Assembly (NCBI GenBank): GCA_902806175.1
Contig: CADCVQ010000017.1
Span: 1-64,000, forward strand
Source: an uncultured Solirubrobacteraceae bacterium
GTDB taxonomy: Bacteria; Actinomycetota; Thermoleophilia; Solirubrobacterales; Solirubrobacteraceae
DNA length: 64,000 nt
Reading direction: 5' to 3'
A model generated the notes under the pieces. That model was not told the DNA's origin, ran no database searches, and saw only the letters and a list, made by a program, of their open reading frames with translations. Within the stretch, counting starts at the first letter, position 1; the number at the start of each line of letters is the position of its first letter. A program made the translations under genes and the position numbers. Below are positions 34,518 through 43,105 of the stretch, piece by piece.

Positions 34518-35612
34518 TCAGGTTGTGGTCGTCGAGCGGCTCGCCCGCGCGCGCTTTGCGGTGGCGCTTCCGGCGAGCCGGTCGTAGTGCTCGAGCGCGA
34601 GACCGGAGCCGACGGCGACGCAGGTCAGCGCGGTCTCGATGACGTTGGTCGCGATCGCGGTCTCCTCTTCGACGAGCTTGGCCAAGCCGCGCAGCAGGGT
34701 GCCGCCGCCGGCGAGCAGGATGCCGTGGCGGGCGATGTCGCTGGCCAGCTCGGGCGGGGTCTGCTCGAGCGTTTCGGTGATCGCCAGGAGGATCTCGCGC
34801 AGCGGCGCGCGCAGCGCCTCGCGAACCTCTTCGCTGTGCAGCTGAACCTCGCTCGGCAGGCCGCTGATGATGTGGCGCCCGCGTACGGCGAAGGTCATCT
34901 CCTCGGCGAGCGGGTGGGCCGAGCCGATCGCCAGCTTGATCGCCTCGGCGGTGCGCGAGCCGATCACGAGCTGATGCGCGCCGCGCATGTAGTGGCCCAG
35001 CGCCTCGTCCATCTCATAGCCGCCGACGCGCAGCGAGCGCGACAGGACGATGCCGCCGAGCGAGATCACCGCCACCTCGCTGGTACCGCCGCCGATGTCG
35101 ACGATCATCCGCCCGACCGGCTCCTCGATCGGGACGCCCGCGCCGATCGCCGCGGCGATCGGCTCCTCGATGAGCTGCACGCGCCGCGCGCCGGCGGCAA
35201 GCGCCGCGTGCTCGACGGCTCGCTGCTCGACCTCGGTGACGCCCGACGGCGCGCAGACGATCAGCCGTGGGTGAGCCCAGCGGCGGTCGAGCACTCGCGC
35301 GATGAAGTAGCGCAGCATCTGCTCGGTGACCTCGAAGTCGGCGATCACGCCGTGGCGCAGCGGCCGCACCGCCGAGATCGTCGCCGGCGTGCGCCCGATC
35401 ATCCGCTCGGCCTCGGCGCCGACGGCATGCACCTCGCCGCTCTCGGTATCCATCGCGACCACGGAGGGCTCCGCTACGACGATCCCCTCGCCGCCGACGT
35501 ACACGAGCGTGTTCGCGGTACCCAGATCGATCGCGATGTCGTTGACCCCGAGCGTCGACCCCAGCCGCCGCCGCGACGTCGCCCCCCGAGGGCGGTCTCT
35601 GCCAAAGCGCAC
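34518..35612 (-). CDS. mreB: MreB/MreB-like actin homologue
   Basis: A 364-residue cytoskeletal ATPase. The actin-fold phosphate 1 motif IAIDLGTANTLVYV, the adenosine-region motif DIGGGTSEVAVISLGGIV and the late GILLAGGGTLLRGL are all present. MreB filaments guide cell-wall synthesis in rods. Here mreC and mreD are not adjacent; the neighbours are a septum-formation gene (convergent) and an RsiG-like gene. The first 22 residues (RPRGATSRRRLG) are a basic extension relative to E. coli MreB; VNDIAIDLG could be the true start. GTG start at 35612. Confidence 0.92.
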   Translation of the reverse strand: MRFGRDRPRGATSRRRLGSTLGVNDIAIDLGTANTLVYVGGEGIVVAEPSVVAMDTESGEVHAVGAEAERMIGRTPATISAVRPLRHGVIADFEVTEQMLRYFIARVLDRRWAHPRLIVCAPSGVTEVEQRAVEHAALAAGARRVQLIEEPIAAAIGAGVPIEEPVGRMIVDIGGGTSEVAVISLGGIVLSRSLRVGGYEMDEALGHYMRGAHQLVIGSRTAEAIKLAIGSAHPLAEEMTFAVRGRHIISGLPSEVQLHSEEVREALRAPLREILLAITETLEQTPPELASDIARHGILLAGGGTLLRGLAKLVEEETAIATNVIETALTCVAVGSGLALEHYDRLAGSATAKRARASRSTTTT

Positions 35613-35650
35613 GCAGACAGCCTGTCAGACGCGCGCGCCGAGGGGCCGCT

Positions 35651-35983
35651 TCATGGCCGGAGGTTCTCGCCCCCGTCGTGCCGGCGCCTGAGCCGATTCA
35701 CGAGCTCGAGACTCAGGACGTCGATCCTCGCGTGCAGGATGCGACGTTCGTAGGAGACGAGTGCCTCGCGCTCGTTCAGCTCCCGGAGCTTGTCCTTCAG
35801 CCCCTGGTCTGAGAGCTCACACAAGGGACGCGTGAACGTCGCCTCCAGCCGGGCGGCGAGGGCCGCCAGCATCCGGATCAGTTGCCTGATGACCTGCCGC
35901 GCGCGGTCTGTGAAGCGTTCGGCCATCGGCCGTCGCGGGCCTGGGCGGCCGCCGGCGAGCGGCGCGCGGTCGCGCATATCCAT
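35651..35983 (-). CDS. RsiG-like c-di-GMP-binding helical protein (putative anti-sigma factor)
   Basis: A 110-residue, wholly helical protein. Residues 56-100 read like the RsiG family, with E73-x3-S77-x2-R80-x3-H84-x3-D88 matching the c-di-GMP motif E(x)3S(x)2R(x)3Q(x)3D except for His in place of Gln, then IDVLSLELVNRL. RsiG sequesters the sporulation sigma factor WhiG when c-di-GMP is bound; a shorter homodimeric form is known from Rubrobacter. With only one motif, this protein would also need to dimerise. AGGAG lies about 7 nt before the ATG at 35983. No sigma factor gene is adjacent; mreB is the next gene downstream on the same strand. Confidence 0.75.
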   Translation of the reverse strand: MDMRDRAPLAGGRPGPRRPMAERFTDRARQVIRQLIRMLAALAARLEATFTRPLCELSDQGLKDKLRELNEREALVSYERRILHARIDVLSLELVNRLRRRHDGGENLRP

Positions 35984-36182
35984 CTGGGGCTCCTGTCGAC
36001 TCGGCTGGAGAGAGTCGCGGCAACCCGGCTGACCGCTGCGGCCCCGTGGCTTTGCGCCCCCGACTCGCGACGGGTTTGCCTCTACGCGTACACCCCGTGT
36101 CGGCGTAGCGATCGACTGCTTGAGTCGCCGCCGCGATCCTGGACGTTTGTTCGATGCCGCGCGAGCGGTCGCGCGCTGACGC

Positions 36183-37214
36183 TCACGCCAGCCCGAGCGC
36201 CCGCAGCCGCTCCCACAGCGGCGCGTTGACCTTCTCGGCCGTCTGCTCAAGCGCCCACGCCCGCAGCTGGGCGTCGGGCCGCACCCGCGCGCCGCCCTGC
36301 GCGCGCAGCGCGGCGACGAAGCCATCGGCATCGGCGGCCGTCGTGACGGCGCGATCCCACGTGTGGACGCCGGCCAGCTCGGGCGCGATCGTGCGCCGCC
36401 CGAGGCGGGCGTACTTGAGGATCCGGTAGGGCAGGGCGGCGTCGTTGAACGGCTCGACGCGGAAGGGCAGGATGCCGACGTCGGAGCAGAGGATCAGCCG
36501 CGCCGCCTCCTCGTCGTCGCGGCGCCCGAGCCAGACGAGGTTCGGCGCGGCGCGACACCAGCGAAAGTCGGCGTCGTCCTTGCATTCGTCGTCGTGGCGG
36601 GCGCCGACGAGCAGCAGCACGAGCTCGGGCATCCGCTCGGCGACCGCGCGCAGCAGCGCCCAATCCGTGCGCCAGCCGAGGTGCCCGAGCGAGACCGCGA
36701 CGACCGCGCTGCCCGGATCGGGCGCCGGAAACGAGTCGGCCGCAAGCCCGACGAGCTGCGCCTCGCGCCCGGCCTGCACCTCGAGCTCGGCGAGCTTGCC
36801 GGAGACGACGAACGTCAGCGCCGAGCGCGAGGCCGCCTGCTCGTGCAGCTGCGCCAGCCGCGCGCGCATCGACGCAGATGCGTCGTAGGCGACCTCGTAG
36901 CGATCCCAGCGCCCGTACCAGAGCTCGGCCTGCGGGCGCATCGTCAGCAGCGCGCTCGCCAGCGGCCACTGCACGGGGTGGAAGATCGCGACCGCGCGCA
37001 GGTCGCCCTGCAGTGCGCGCAGCAGCCGCCGCGCCGTCCCGCGCGCGAGCCGGTCGCGCAGCGGTCGCGGCAGCCGCGCCACGGCTCCGTAGGGAACGCG
37101 CGGCGGGTCGGCGGCGACGACGCCGTCGGCGCGCAGCAGGTCGCGCGCCTGGTCGGCGAGGATGAACCCCTCCAGCGGTCGCGGCAGCAGCAGGAGGGCG
37201 CGCGGATCCGGCAC
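36183..37214 (-). CDS. Glycosyltransferase, GT-B type
   Basis: A 343-residue cytoplasmic protein. The second half has the GT4-like donor domain: VAVSLGHLGWRTDWALLRAV, PNLVWLGRRDDEEAARLI, CSDVGILPFRVEPFNDAALP and YRILKYARLGRRTIAPEL. The N-terminal acceptor domain includes FHPVQWPLASALL. It probably adds a sugar during exopolysaccharide assembly. GTG at 37214 was chosen because TACTGT on the minus strand (plus 37221-37226) is 6 nt upstream and overlaps the promoter of the divergent flippase gene. There is no SD. Confidence 0.82.
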   Translation of the reverse strand: MPDPRALLLLPRPLEGFILADQARDLLRADGVVAADPPRVPYGAVARLPRPLRDRLARGTARRLLRALQGDLRAVAIFHPVQWPLASALLTMRPQAELWYGRWDRYEVAYDASASMRARLAQLHEQAASRSALTFVVSGKLAELEVQAGREAQLVGLAADSFPAPDPGSAVVAVSLGHLGWRTDWALLRAVAERMPELVLLLVGARHDDECKDDADFRWCRAAPNLVWLGRRDDEEAARLILCSDVGILPFRVEPFNDAALPYRILKYARLGRRTIAPELAGVHTWDRAVTTAADADGFVAALRAQGGARVRPDAQLRAWALEQTAEKVNAPLWERLRALGLA

Positions 37215-37220
37215 GTGCGG

Positions 37221-37230
37221 ACAGTACCGT
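37221..37230. promoter_or_regulatory. Overlapping divergent -10 elements for leaderless transcripts
   Basis: The 10-bp sequence ACAGTACCGT contains TACCGT on the plus strand (37225-37230), 7 nt before GTG 37238. It also contains TACTGT on the minus strand (37221-37226), 6 nt before GTG 37214. The two hexamers share the central TA, so RNA polymerase could serve only one direction at a time. This is inferred from position; no mapped start sites are available. Confidence 0.45.
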
Positions 37231-37237
37231 GCGCCCC

Positions 37238-38689
37238 GTGCGCAGCCTCTTCGAGCGCCTGCTGGCGGGAGGCGCGGCATACCAGGCCGCCAGCGTCCTG
37301 TCTGCGGCGCTGGCGCTCGTCACGCTGCCGCTGTACACCCGCGCGCTGAGCCGCGCGGACTTCGGCGTCGCCGAGACGCTGCTGACGTTCATCATCCTCG
37401 CGTCGATCCTGCTGCGCCTCGGGCTCGGCGAGGCGTTCGTGCGCTTCTACGTTCAGACGCCGCAGGAGGAGCGCGACCGCCTCGCGCGCACGACCACCAC
37501 GACGGTGCTGCTCGTGACGACGGCGACGGCGCTGCTGGCGGTGGCCCTCGCGGGCCCGCTCAGCTCGCTGCTGCTGGGTTTCGAGGACGCGGGCCTGATG
37601 CGGATCGCGGTGCTCGGCCTGTGGGCGTTCACGAACCTCGAGATCGCCTACGCGCTGCTGCGCGTCGACGAGCGCCGGCGCCTGTACGTGACCGCGTCGC
37701 TGTGCAACGTCGTGCTGAGCGTCGTGCTGACGGTGACCCTCGTCGTCGCGCTCGACCAGGGCGCGCGCGGCTACCTGGCGGGCAACTACGTCGCCTCCGT
37801 CGCCGTGCTGCTCGGCCTGTGGTGGGCGCTGCGCGGACGGATCGGCCTGCGTGTCGGCGGCCACGGCTTCCCGCTCGGCGCGCTGCTGCGCTTCGGCGTG
37901 CCGACCGTGCCCGCCGACGCGACCGTGTTCGCGCTCAACGTCGTCGACCGCGCCTACCTCCTGCGCGCCCAGAGCGCCGCCGCGGCCGGGCTGTTCGCGC
38001 TGTCGGTGAAGCTCGCGACGGCGGTCATCCTCGCGGTGCGCGGCTTTCAGCTCGCCTGGCCGCCGCTGGCCTACTCGATCGGCGACGACCGCGAGGCGGG
38101 GCGCTTCTACGCGGCGGTGACGACGTGGTACGTCGTCGTCACGGGCTTCGTCGTGGCGGGCCTGACCCTGCTCGGGCGCTGGGTCGTGCGGCTGCTCGCG
38201 GCGCCGCAGTACTTCGAGGCCCACGAGGCGCTGCCGTGGGTCGCGCTGGGCTGGGCGATGTACGGCCTGTTCCTCGTCCTGGTGACGATCGGCGGCCGCG
38301 CGGGCGTCACGACGCGCACCTTCCCGGCGGCGCTGGCCGGCGTCGTCGTCAACGTCGTCGCGCTCGTCGCGCTCGTCGAGCCGCTCGGGATCGCGGGCGC
38401 CGGCATCGCGCTCGTCATCTCCTACGGCGTGATGCTCGTGGTGCTGCACCTCCTGACGCGGCGCCTGTTCGCCGTGCCGTTCGAGTGGGCTCGGCTGGCG
38501 CACGCGGTCGTGCTGCTGGCGGGCGTCAGCGTCGCGGGCGAGCTGCTGCTGCCCGCCAGCGGCGTCGCCGGCTTCGTCCCGCGCGCGCTCGCGTGCGCCG
38601 CGATCGCGCCGCTGTTCGCGGCGACGCGATTCGCGCGACCCGCCGAGCTCGCCGCGCTGCGCGACCTGCTGCGCCGCAGGCGCCGCTAG
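37238..38689 (+). CDS. Wzx-like oligosaccharide flippase (MATE/MOP superfamily)
   Basis: A 483-residue membrane protein with 12-14 helices. The N terminus GAAYQAASVLSAALALVTLP then LYTRALSRADFGVAE is the standard polysaccharide-transporter (RfbX/Wzx) opening, and FGVPTVPADATVFALNVVDR starts the second half. It should flip undecaprenol-linked repeat units across the membrane for the Wzy-like protein encoded at 31-32.5 kb. GTG 37238 is preferred to GTG 37229 because TACCGT is 7 nt upstream. It is divergent from the glycosyltransferase gene, with only 23 nt between starts. Confidence 0.9.
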   Translation: MRSLFERLLAGGAAYQAASVLSAALALVTLPLYTRALSRADFGVAETLLTFIILASILLRLGLGEAFVRFYVQTPQEERDRLARTTTTTVLLVTTATALLAVALAGPLSSLLLGFEDAGLMRIAVLGLWAFTNLEIAYALLRVDERRRLYVTASLCNVVLSVVLTVTLVVALDQGARGYLAGNYVASVAVLLGLWWALRGRIGLRVGGHGFPLGALLRFGVPTVPADATVFALNVVDRAYLLRAQSAAAAGLFALSVKLATAVILAVRGFQLAWPPLAYSIGDDREAGRFYAAVTTWYVVVTGFVVAGLTLLGRWVVRLLAAPQYFEAHEALPWVALGWAMYGLFLVLVTIGGRAGVTTRTFPAALAGVVVNVVALVALVEPLGIAGAGIALVISYGVMLVVLHLLTRRLFAVPFEWARLAHAVVLLAGVSVAGELLLPASGVAGFVPRALACAAIAPLFAATRFARPAELAALRDLLRRRRR

Positions 38690-38720
38690 TGGCCCGTCTC
38701 GTAACGGACCACGGCGGCGA

Positions 38721-39080
38721 TCAGCGCGGCACCCAGACGCTCAGCGCACCCATGACGACGGCGAGCGCCGCCAGCGCGATGCCCAGGACGTTGGCGGCCC
38801 CGCCGATCGCGCCTCCGGCGCCCAGCAGCACGCACGCCCAGATGAGACAGGACACCTGCGCGCTGAGCCCCGGCGCCCTCGCCCAGCCGTAGGCGGCGTA
38901 GGCGAGCAGCGCCACGCCGAGCAGGACGAGCGGAATGCCGATCACGAACGCCGCGGCGCCGTCCTCGCAGGCGCCCGCCGACCCGCAGTCGCGGTTGACG
39001 GCGATGTACAGCCCCGCCGCGATCGCGCCGAGCGCCAGCAGGCAGGAGAGCAGCAGCGCAAACCGGGCCCGGGGCTCCAT
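38721..39080 (-). CDS. Small four-helix membrane protein
   Basis: A 119-residue protein beginning MEPRARFALLLSCLLALG, with four membrane segments and two Cys in the first outside loop (NRDCGSAGACEDG) that could form a disulfide. I recognise no named family. It converges with the flippase gene (32 nt apart). The upstream frame is open to 39131 but is low-complexity, so the ATG at 39080 was preferred. Confidence 0.6.
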   Translation of the reverse strand: MEPRARFALLLSCLLALGAIAAGLYIAVNRDCGSAGACEDGAAAFVIGIPLVLLGVALLAYAAYGWARAPGLSAQVSCLIWACVLLGAGGAIGGAANVLGIALAALAVVMGALSVWVPR

Positions 39081-39188
39081 GAGCGCACCGTCTACCCCAG
39101 CCGCGCGAGGGCCAGGCGCCCGGCTGGGCACGCGCGATGCGAGCGCCTCTCGAACGGGCGACGATCGCCGGACCTACCGAATGCGATC

Positions 39189-39764
39189 TCACGAGATTCC
39201 CCTCAAGCAGATCGCCGTCACCTCGACGCTCCAGTTCGTCGTGGTGCCGGAGCCCACCTCCTGAGCCACGATGCTCGCCGCATTGGAGAACGTGTCGACC
39301 TCGAGGCCGGTGAGCGCCACGTTCTCCTGCTGCGAGCTTGAGGTGTTGTTCAAGACCTGCCCCGAGGTGGCGACGACCTTCGAACCGGCGGGGCATTCCG
39401 CGAATCCAAACTTGAACGAGTCCGAGTTGCTCGCTGAGGAATCGTTCGCCTTGACGATCGAGATCGCCGGCGCGGCTGTTCCTGCCGGACCCGGTGCCCC
39501 TGCCGGACCCTGCGGACCTGCAGGACCCGGCTGTCCGGCTTGGCCACGGGGGCCGGCCGGCAGCTGACCGAGCTTGAAGTCTGCCGCGAGGAGCGAGCCG
39601 TTCCTGACCTCGCTGGACGTCACGGCGCCGCTTCTGATCTGCTTGGCGCCCACGCTGTTGGCGGGCAAGCGCGCGGCGGCGTACGAGGTGCCGCCCAGAG
39701 CGACGAACAGCGCGAGATATGCCACGGGCTGACGCCGAAGATGGTCAACAAGATCGCGAGGCAT
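39189..39764 (-). CDS. Secreted collagen-like protein
   Basis: A 191-residue protein with a signal-like segment (PVAYLALFVALGGTSYAA) that is characteristic of a large paralogous family in Thermoleophilia. A spacer with NSVGAKQIRSGAVTSSEVRNG precedes a short collagen-like Gly-X-Y run (about residues 72-95, many GPAGPQGPAG units). A C-terminal beta-type head domain follows (CPAGSKVVATSGQVL; NWSVEVTAICLRGIS). Surface or spore-coat-like structural roles are known for collagen-like bacterial proteins; the role here is unknown. AGGAGG lies 4 nt before the ATG at 39764. Operator site A lies 52 nt upstream. Confidence 0.85.
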   Translation of the reverse strand: MPRDLVDHLRRQPVAYLALFVALGGTSYAAARLPANSVGAKQIRSGAVTSSEVRNGSLLAADFKLGQLPAGPRGQAGQPGPAGPQGPAGAPGPAGTAAPAISIVKANDSSASNSDSFKFGFAECPAGSKVVATSGQVLNNTSSSQQENVALTGLEVDTFSNAASIVAQEVGSGTTTNWSVEVTAICLRGIS

Positions 39765-39816
39765 CATTCCTCCTAGGGTCATTTGCGGGCGATTGTTGCC
39801 GGTGAAACCGAGTCTC

Positions 39817-39849
39817 CGCATCGGGGAGCACCCCGAGATGGCACCCTGA
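39817..39849 (-). promoter_or_regulatory. 33-bp tandem-repeat operator, site A
   Basis: Read toward the collagen-like gene it is TCAGGGTGC-CATCT-CGGGGTGC-TCCCCGATGCG: two octamers 13 bp apart followed by a GC-rich tail. It is one of five near-identical copies between 39.8 and 43.7 kb, all in the same orientation relative to the gene they precede. It ends 52 nt before the start codon. Confidence 0.8.
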
Positions 39850-40168
39850 GGTTGGCGGCGCTTCGGGTCGCCGCGCGCGCGTCAAGCGGGTGACCGGTCA
39901 CCATCCGGCCGCACGGATCGCGGCCACGCTCGGGACGCGAACGCGGCGCAACGGTCGGCGCCGGCGCTCACAGGAGGGGGGCACACGCCAAACCACGACA
40001 AGCCGGCAGCTGGGTCGTCAAAGCCGCGGACGGCACGAAGATCGTGGTCCTTTCGACAGTGGGGATGTGCCGCTCAGGCGCGTGCTCCGACGATGCGCGA
40101 TCGGCGGCGTCGAGCGCTTCCCGGCAATTTCACTGGAAGGCGTTGCTTTGCGCGCGGGCGCGCAGCGC
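39850..40168. other. Intergenic stretch without a supported gene
   Basis: It lies between operator site A and the end of the lipoprotein gene. Short open frames exist (for example from 40044 on the plus strand), but they run antisense into the lipoprotein gene and show no family features. No repeat or RNA structure was recognised. Confidence 0.4.
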
Positions 40169-40831
40169 TCAACGCGTCGCGCGGAAGTCGATCCTCTTGG
40201 CCATCTCCAGAATCGTCTTGCCGTTCATGTCGCCCACGGTGTCGCCGGCGGCGATTGTCGCGACGATGTTCCGCGCGCGCCAGACGTACTGATAGAGCGC
40301 GTACGGCCCGAGCGGCAGCTTGATCCCGGCTGCCGCTTGGTCGCCGAGGCCGGATACGCGGACCTTCTGCGGCGGCTCCTCGGCGAACCCGCCGGTAAGG
40401 CTGTAGTTGTCGATCAACAGCTTCCTGACCGCCGGCAGCGCCTTGGATGCCGCGCGGCGGGTGTCATACAGCAATGCAAGCGATCCCGGGCTGTTGCTGT
40501 TCTCTCCATCCTTCTTGCGGTAGGCGACAGAGGAGAATCGCTTCAAACCGGGGGCCACGACCCGCTCAAAAGACGATCGCTCGTCTCTGGTCTGCGCAGC
40601 TTCGACGAGCTCTTGCGGGGATCCCGCAGACCGGCGTCGCCGCTCGTAGCCCGAAGGCAGATCAGAGGCCTTCAGGATGAAGCGATCGAGGTCATCGGCG
40701 GTGAAGTTCTGACCGAGTGCAGCGGCGGTGCCGGGCGCACCGTCCTCTTCACCTCCCTCGCCGCACCCCGTTGCGAAAAGCGCGAGGCAGAGCAGGCCCA
40801 TCGTCACAGATCGCGGCGGTCTCATCGGCAT
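40169..40831 (-). CDS. Secreted lipoprotein of unknown function
   Basis: About 220 residues with a lipoprotein signal peptide ending in the lipobox-like LFATGC near residue 22. The mature part is hydrophilic, with DLDRFILKASDLPSGY, SLALLYDTRRAASKALPAV and YVWRARNIVATIAAGDTVG, a pattern seen in actinobacterial substrate-binding-like lipoproteins of unknown role. The ATG at 40831 has a GAGG element about 8 nt upstream; ATGs at 40825, 40843 and 40912 are alternatives. It follows the secreted gene at 40936 by 104 nt and probably shares its operator-controlled transcript. Confidence 0.75.
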   Translation of the reverse strand: MPMRPPRSVTMGLLCLALFATGCGEGGEEDGAPGTAAALGQNFTADDLDRFILKASDLPSGYERRRRSAGSPQELVEAAQTRDERSSFERVVAPGLKRFSSVAYRKKDGENSNSPGSLALLYDTRRAASKALPAVRKLLIDNYSLTGGFAEEPPQKVRVSGLGDQAAAGIKLPLGPYALYQYVWRARNIVATIAAGDTVGDMNGKTILEMAKRIDFRATR

Positions 40832-40935
40832 GTGCAGCCTCATCGGGCGAGAACCCGGACGGTGGAAGGCCAACAGCATGCCGGCAACGAGCGTGCCGCG
40901 CCGTGATCTCATCGGTCGGCCTCCGCGCAGATGAC

Positions 40936-41382
40936 TCAGCTCCTGGGCGCCAGTACGCGCAGGGTGGTCCGCGCGCCGATGTTGCCCCCGCCGCAGCGAC
41001 CCGTGATCGAGTAGCGGCCGGGGCGCCGTGAGCGCGAAATCGTCGTCGTCTTGCGGAAGTACCCGTCCTCGTCTTGGATGGCCGCGGTGATCATCGGAAC
41101 CCCGGCGAACTCCCCGGGCCCGGAGAACGCGCGGGAGAGCAAGCTGACGGCATCGGGGCAACCGGGTACGTAGCCATCGACGATCACCGACTTCCCGGCC
41201 CTGACCGTGCGCGGCCTGACCCTGATCGACGTGCCGGGGGTGGACGCCGCGACGACCGCTTCGGGGCTCTGCACGGACCGGGGGCTCCTGTTCGCCCCAA
41301 GTGCGCTCGCTGCAGCGCTCAGGGCAATCACGCCTGTCACGGTGATGACCGTGATCGCAGGCGGTCGACGGAGACTGTCCAT
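40936..41382 (-). CDS. Small secreted beta-domain protein
   Basis: A 148-residue protein with a signal peptide (ITVITVTGVIALSAAASALG) and a mature beta-rich domain. SIRVRPRTVRAGKSVIVDGY and PGRYSITGRCGGG look like a bacterial Ig-like or macroglobulin-like fold, with two Cys (GCPDAV, GRCGG) likely paired. GGAGG lies 5-6 nt before the ATG at 41382, which decides against the upstream ATG at 41394. Operator site B lies 68 nt upstream. Confidence 0.75.
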   Translation of the reverse strand: MDSLRRPPAITVITVTGVIALSAAASALGANRSPRSVQSPEAVVAASTPGTSIRVRPRTVRAGKSVIVDGYVPGCPDAVSLLSRAFSGPGEFAGVPMITAAIQDEDGYFRKTTTISRSRRPGRYSITGRCGGGNIGARTTLRVLAPRS

Positions 41383-41450
41383 GTTGTCCTCCATTGGTAT
41401 CGGCGGGGCGGTGACCCAGCGCGTCCATCGTCACGGCCTGCGGCGCGGCT

Positions 41451-41483
41451 CGCATCGGGGAGCACCCCGAGATCGCACCCTGA
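41451..41483 (-). promoter_or_regulatory. 33-bp tandem-repeat operator, site B
   Basis: Toward the gene it reads TCAGGGTGC-GATCT-CGGGGTGC-TCCCCGATGCG. It differs from site A at one base. It lies 68 nt before the ATG of the small secreted beta protein and probably controls that gene and the lipoprotein gene behind it. Confidence 0.8.
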
Positions 41484-41522
41484 GATTTCACCGCGCAAGC
41501 TCCCCGAGAACGCCAGTTGCGC

Positions 41523-42980
41523 TCAGCACCTGGAGGTGCAGAAGTACAGCCAACCCAGCTCGCCAGAGCGCTGGACCTGCCCGATCGGGCTGAACGTCCC
41601 ACCACCGCGCCAGTGCAGGCCGGCCAACTGCCACCCGTTGTCTTGTGAGAGCGAGAAGACGGGACCGCCGCTGTCTCCGCTGTCGGAGCGGTAGTCGGCC
41701 CGGGCCTGGCAGATCATCGTCGTACCGGTGTCCCCGTCGTTGGTGTAGCTGTTGACCGTGAGGCACGTGTTCGTGACCTCGCCCAAGGTGACGCCGGTGG
41801 TCTTGCCGACCTTGATGACCAGTCTGCCGACCACCGGATAGTGCTCCTCATGTCCGATTTCGACCATCCCTCCGCGCCAGTTGGGCGAGTCGAAGTCCGC
41901 CTCGGCGAAGTACCCCAGAAAGAACTGGGGTCGCGGATTGGGGGAGGAGGTGATCGCCGCGAATGCGCTGTCGCTGTAGCGACAGCGCCTGTTGACCGGG
42001 CAGTCTCCCCCCGTGAAGTAGGCCGGATCGTCGACCTCGCGGGCTATCTCGTTGCTGTCGGTGCCGGGTCGACCCTCGAACGGTGTGTTCGATCGGGCAT
42101 GCTGAAAGAAGCGAGTGCCCTCCAGCGAGCCACGGGTGTCGGTGCAGTGGGTGTTGGTCACGATGCCCCATTTCTGGTGGCGCGGGTTCCAAGCGATGAA
42201 CCCCAGCGTGCAGCGGCCTCCCCCTGACTTGCTGATCTGAAATCCGCTCATCAGCGCCCGATGCCTGTGTTGCAGGCTCGAATCCTCCGGGGCGGGCGGC
42301 CTTCTGACGATGCGGACGGCGTCGCGCGGAATCGACAGCCGATCCAGGCGCCGGTGCAGCGCGCCCCGCAGCCGGAGATCCTCGACGCCCACGACGAGTC
42401 GGTTGGACCGATCGTCGATGTCGGTCATCGTCACCCCGGCCAGGCTCCACACGCCCGTCGTCATCCGGTCACTCCAGGTCTTCAGCTGCCCCCAGTCGTA
42501 GCGCGCCTTGAGCATCTTCGTCCGGCGCTCGGGGATGTCGAAGAGTGCCCGCAGCCGGCGCGCGACGAGCGCCAACGTCCGCGCGTTGCTGCGCGTCAGG
42601 TAGACGAAGAGCGTGTCGGCCTTCTCGTCGACGAACAGCCCCCCGAAGCTCGGGATGGCGGCGGCGAGCTGCGCAAGCTGATCGTCAAACGTCGGCTGCG
42701 CGCCCGTCTGCGGGATGGACTTCGGCGTCAGGCTGCCCGGCGCCGGCGGCGCTACCTCGACGCCTTCTTCTCTGCCGACGGTCAGATCGACGGAAATCCC
42801 GAGCGGCAGCCCCGGCGCCCGCACCACGAGCTCGTCCTGCGCCTGCGCGGCGCCAGGCACCGCCGCGACCACGAGAAGAGCGACGGCTGCCGCCACCCAC
42901 CCCGATGCACGGGGGCGGCGCCCTGCAGCGGGCGCGACCGACGACCTGAGGTGTGCGAACGACACGACCTTGAAGAACAT
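41523..42980 (-). CDS. Secreted trypsin-like (S1/chymotrypsin fold) serine protease
   Basis: A 485-residue protein with a signal peptide (about residues 27-48, WVAAAVALLVVAAVPGAAQA), a pro-like region of about 200 residues (reminiscent of alpha-lytic protease prodomains, FDDQLAQLAAAIPSFGGLFV) and a protease domain. The triad is visible as H278 in VTNTHC, D337 in RYSDSAFA and S437 in GDSGGPV. Four or more Cys pairs, including CTLGF, NTHC and the terminal FCTSRC, suit an extracellular enzyme. An AAAGG element is about 8 nt before the ATG. Operator site C lies 92 nt upstream. Confidence 0.9.
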   Translation of the reverse strand: MFFKVVSFAHLRSSVAPAAGRRPRASGWVAAAVALLVVAAVPGAAQAQDELVVRAPGLPLGISVDLTVGREEGVEVAPPAPGSLTPKSIPQTGAQPTFDDQLAQLAAAIPSFGGLFVDEKADTLFVYLTRSNARTLALVARRLRALFDIPERRTKMLKARYDWGQLKTWSDRMTTGVWSLAGVTMTDIDDRSNRLVVGVEDLRLRGALHRRLDRLSIPRDAVRIVRRPPAPEDSSLQHRHRALMSGFQISKSGGGRCTLGFIAWNPRHQKWGIVTNTHCTDTRGSLEGTRFFQHARSNTPFEGRPGTDSNEIAREVDDPAYFTGGDCPVNRRCRYSDSAFAAITSSPNPRPQFFLGYFAEADFDSPNWRGGMVEIGHEEHYPVVGRLVIKVGKTTGVTLGEVTNTCLTVNSYTNDGDTGTTMICQARADYRSDSGDSGGPVFSLSQDNGWQLAGLHWRGGGTFSPIGQVQRSGELGWLYFCTSRC

Positions 42981-43072
42981 CCCGATGCCTTTCTGCGCGT
43001 GATGGGGGCTCGCCCACAGAAAAGGGGCGGTTCACATGAACTCGCGCAAGCCTGCCGCGGCAGCGGCCCGTT

Positions 43073-43105
43073 CGCATCGGGGTGCACCCTGAGCTGACAC
43101 CCTGA
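43073..43105 (-). promoter_or_regulatory. 33-bp tandem-repeat operator, site C
   Basis: Toward the protease gene it reads TCAGGGTGT-CAGCT-CAGGGTGC-ACCCCGATGCG, followed by AA. It is the same length and orientation as sites A and B, with the second octamer fully conserved. Confidence 0.78.

Noticed and set aside
39500-39550. Tandem GGWCCNGCAGG-like units
   Set aside because: They encode the collagen Gly-X-Y run, so the periodicity is protein-level.
40044-40292. ORF on the plus strand (MVLSTVGMCRSGAC)
   Set aside because: It runs antisense into the lipoprotein gene, has no SD or family features, and is explained by high G+C.
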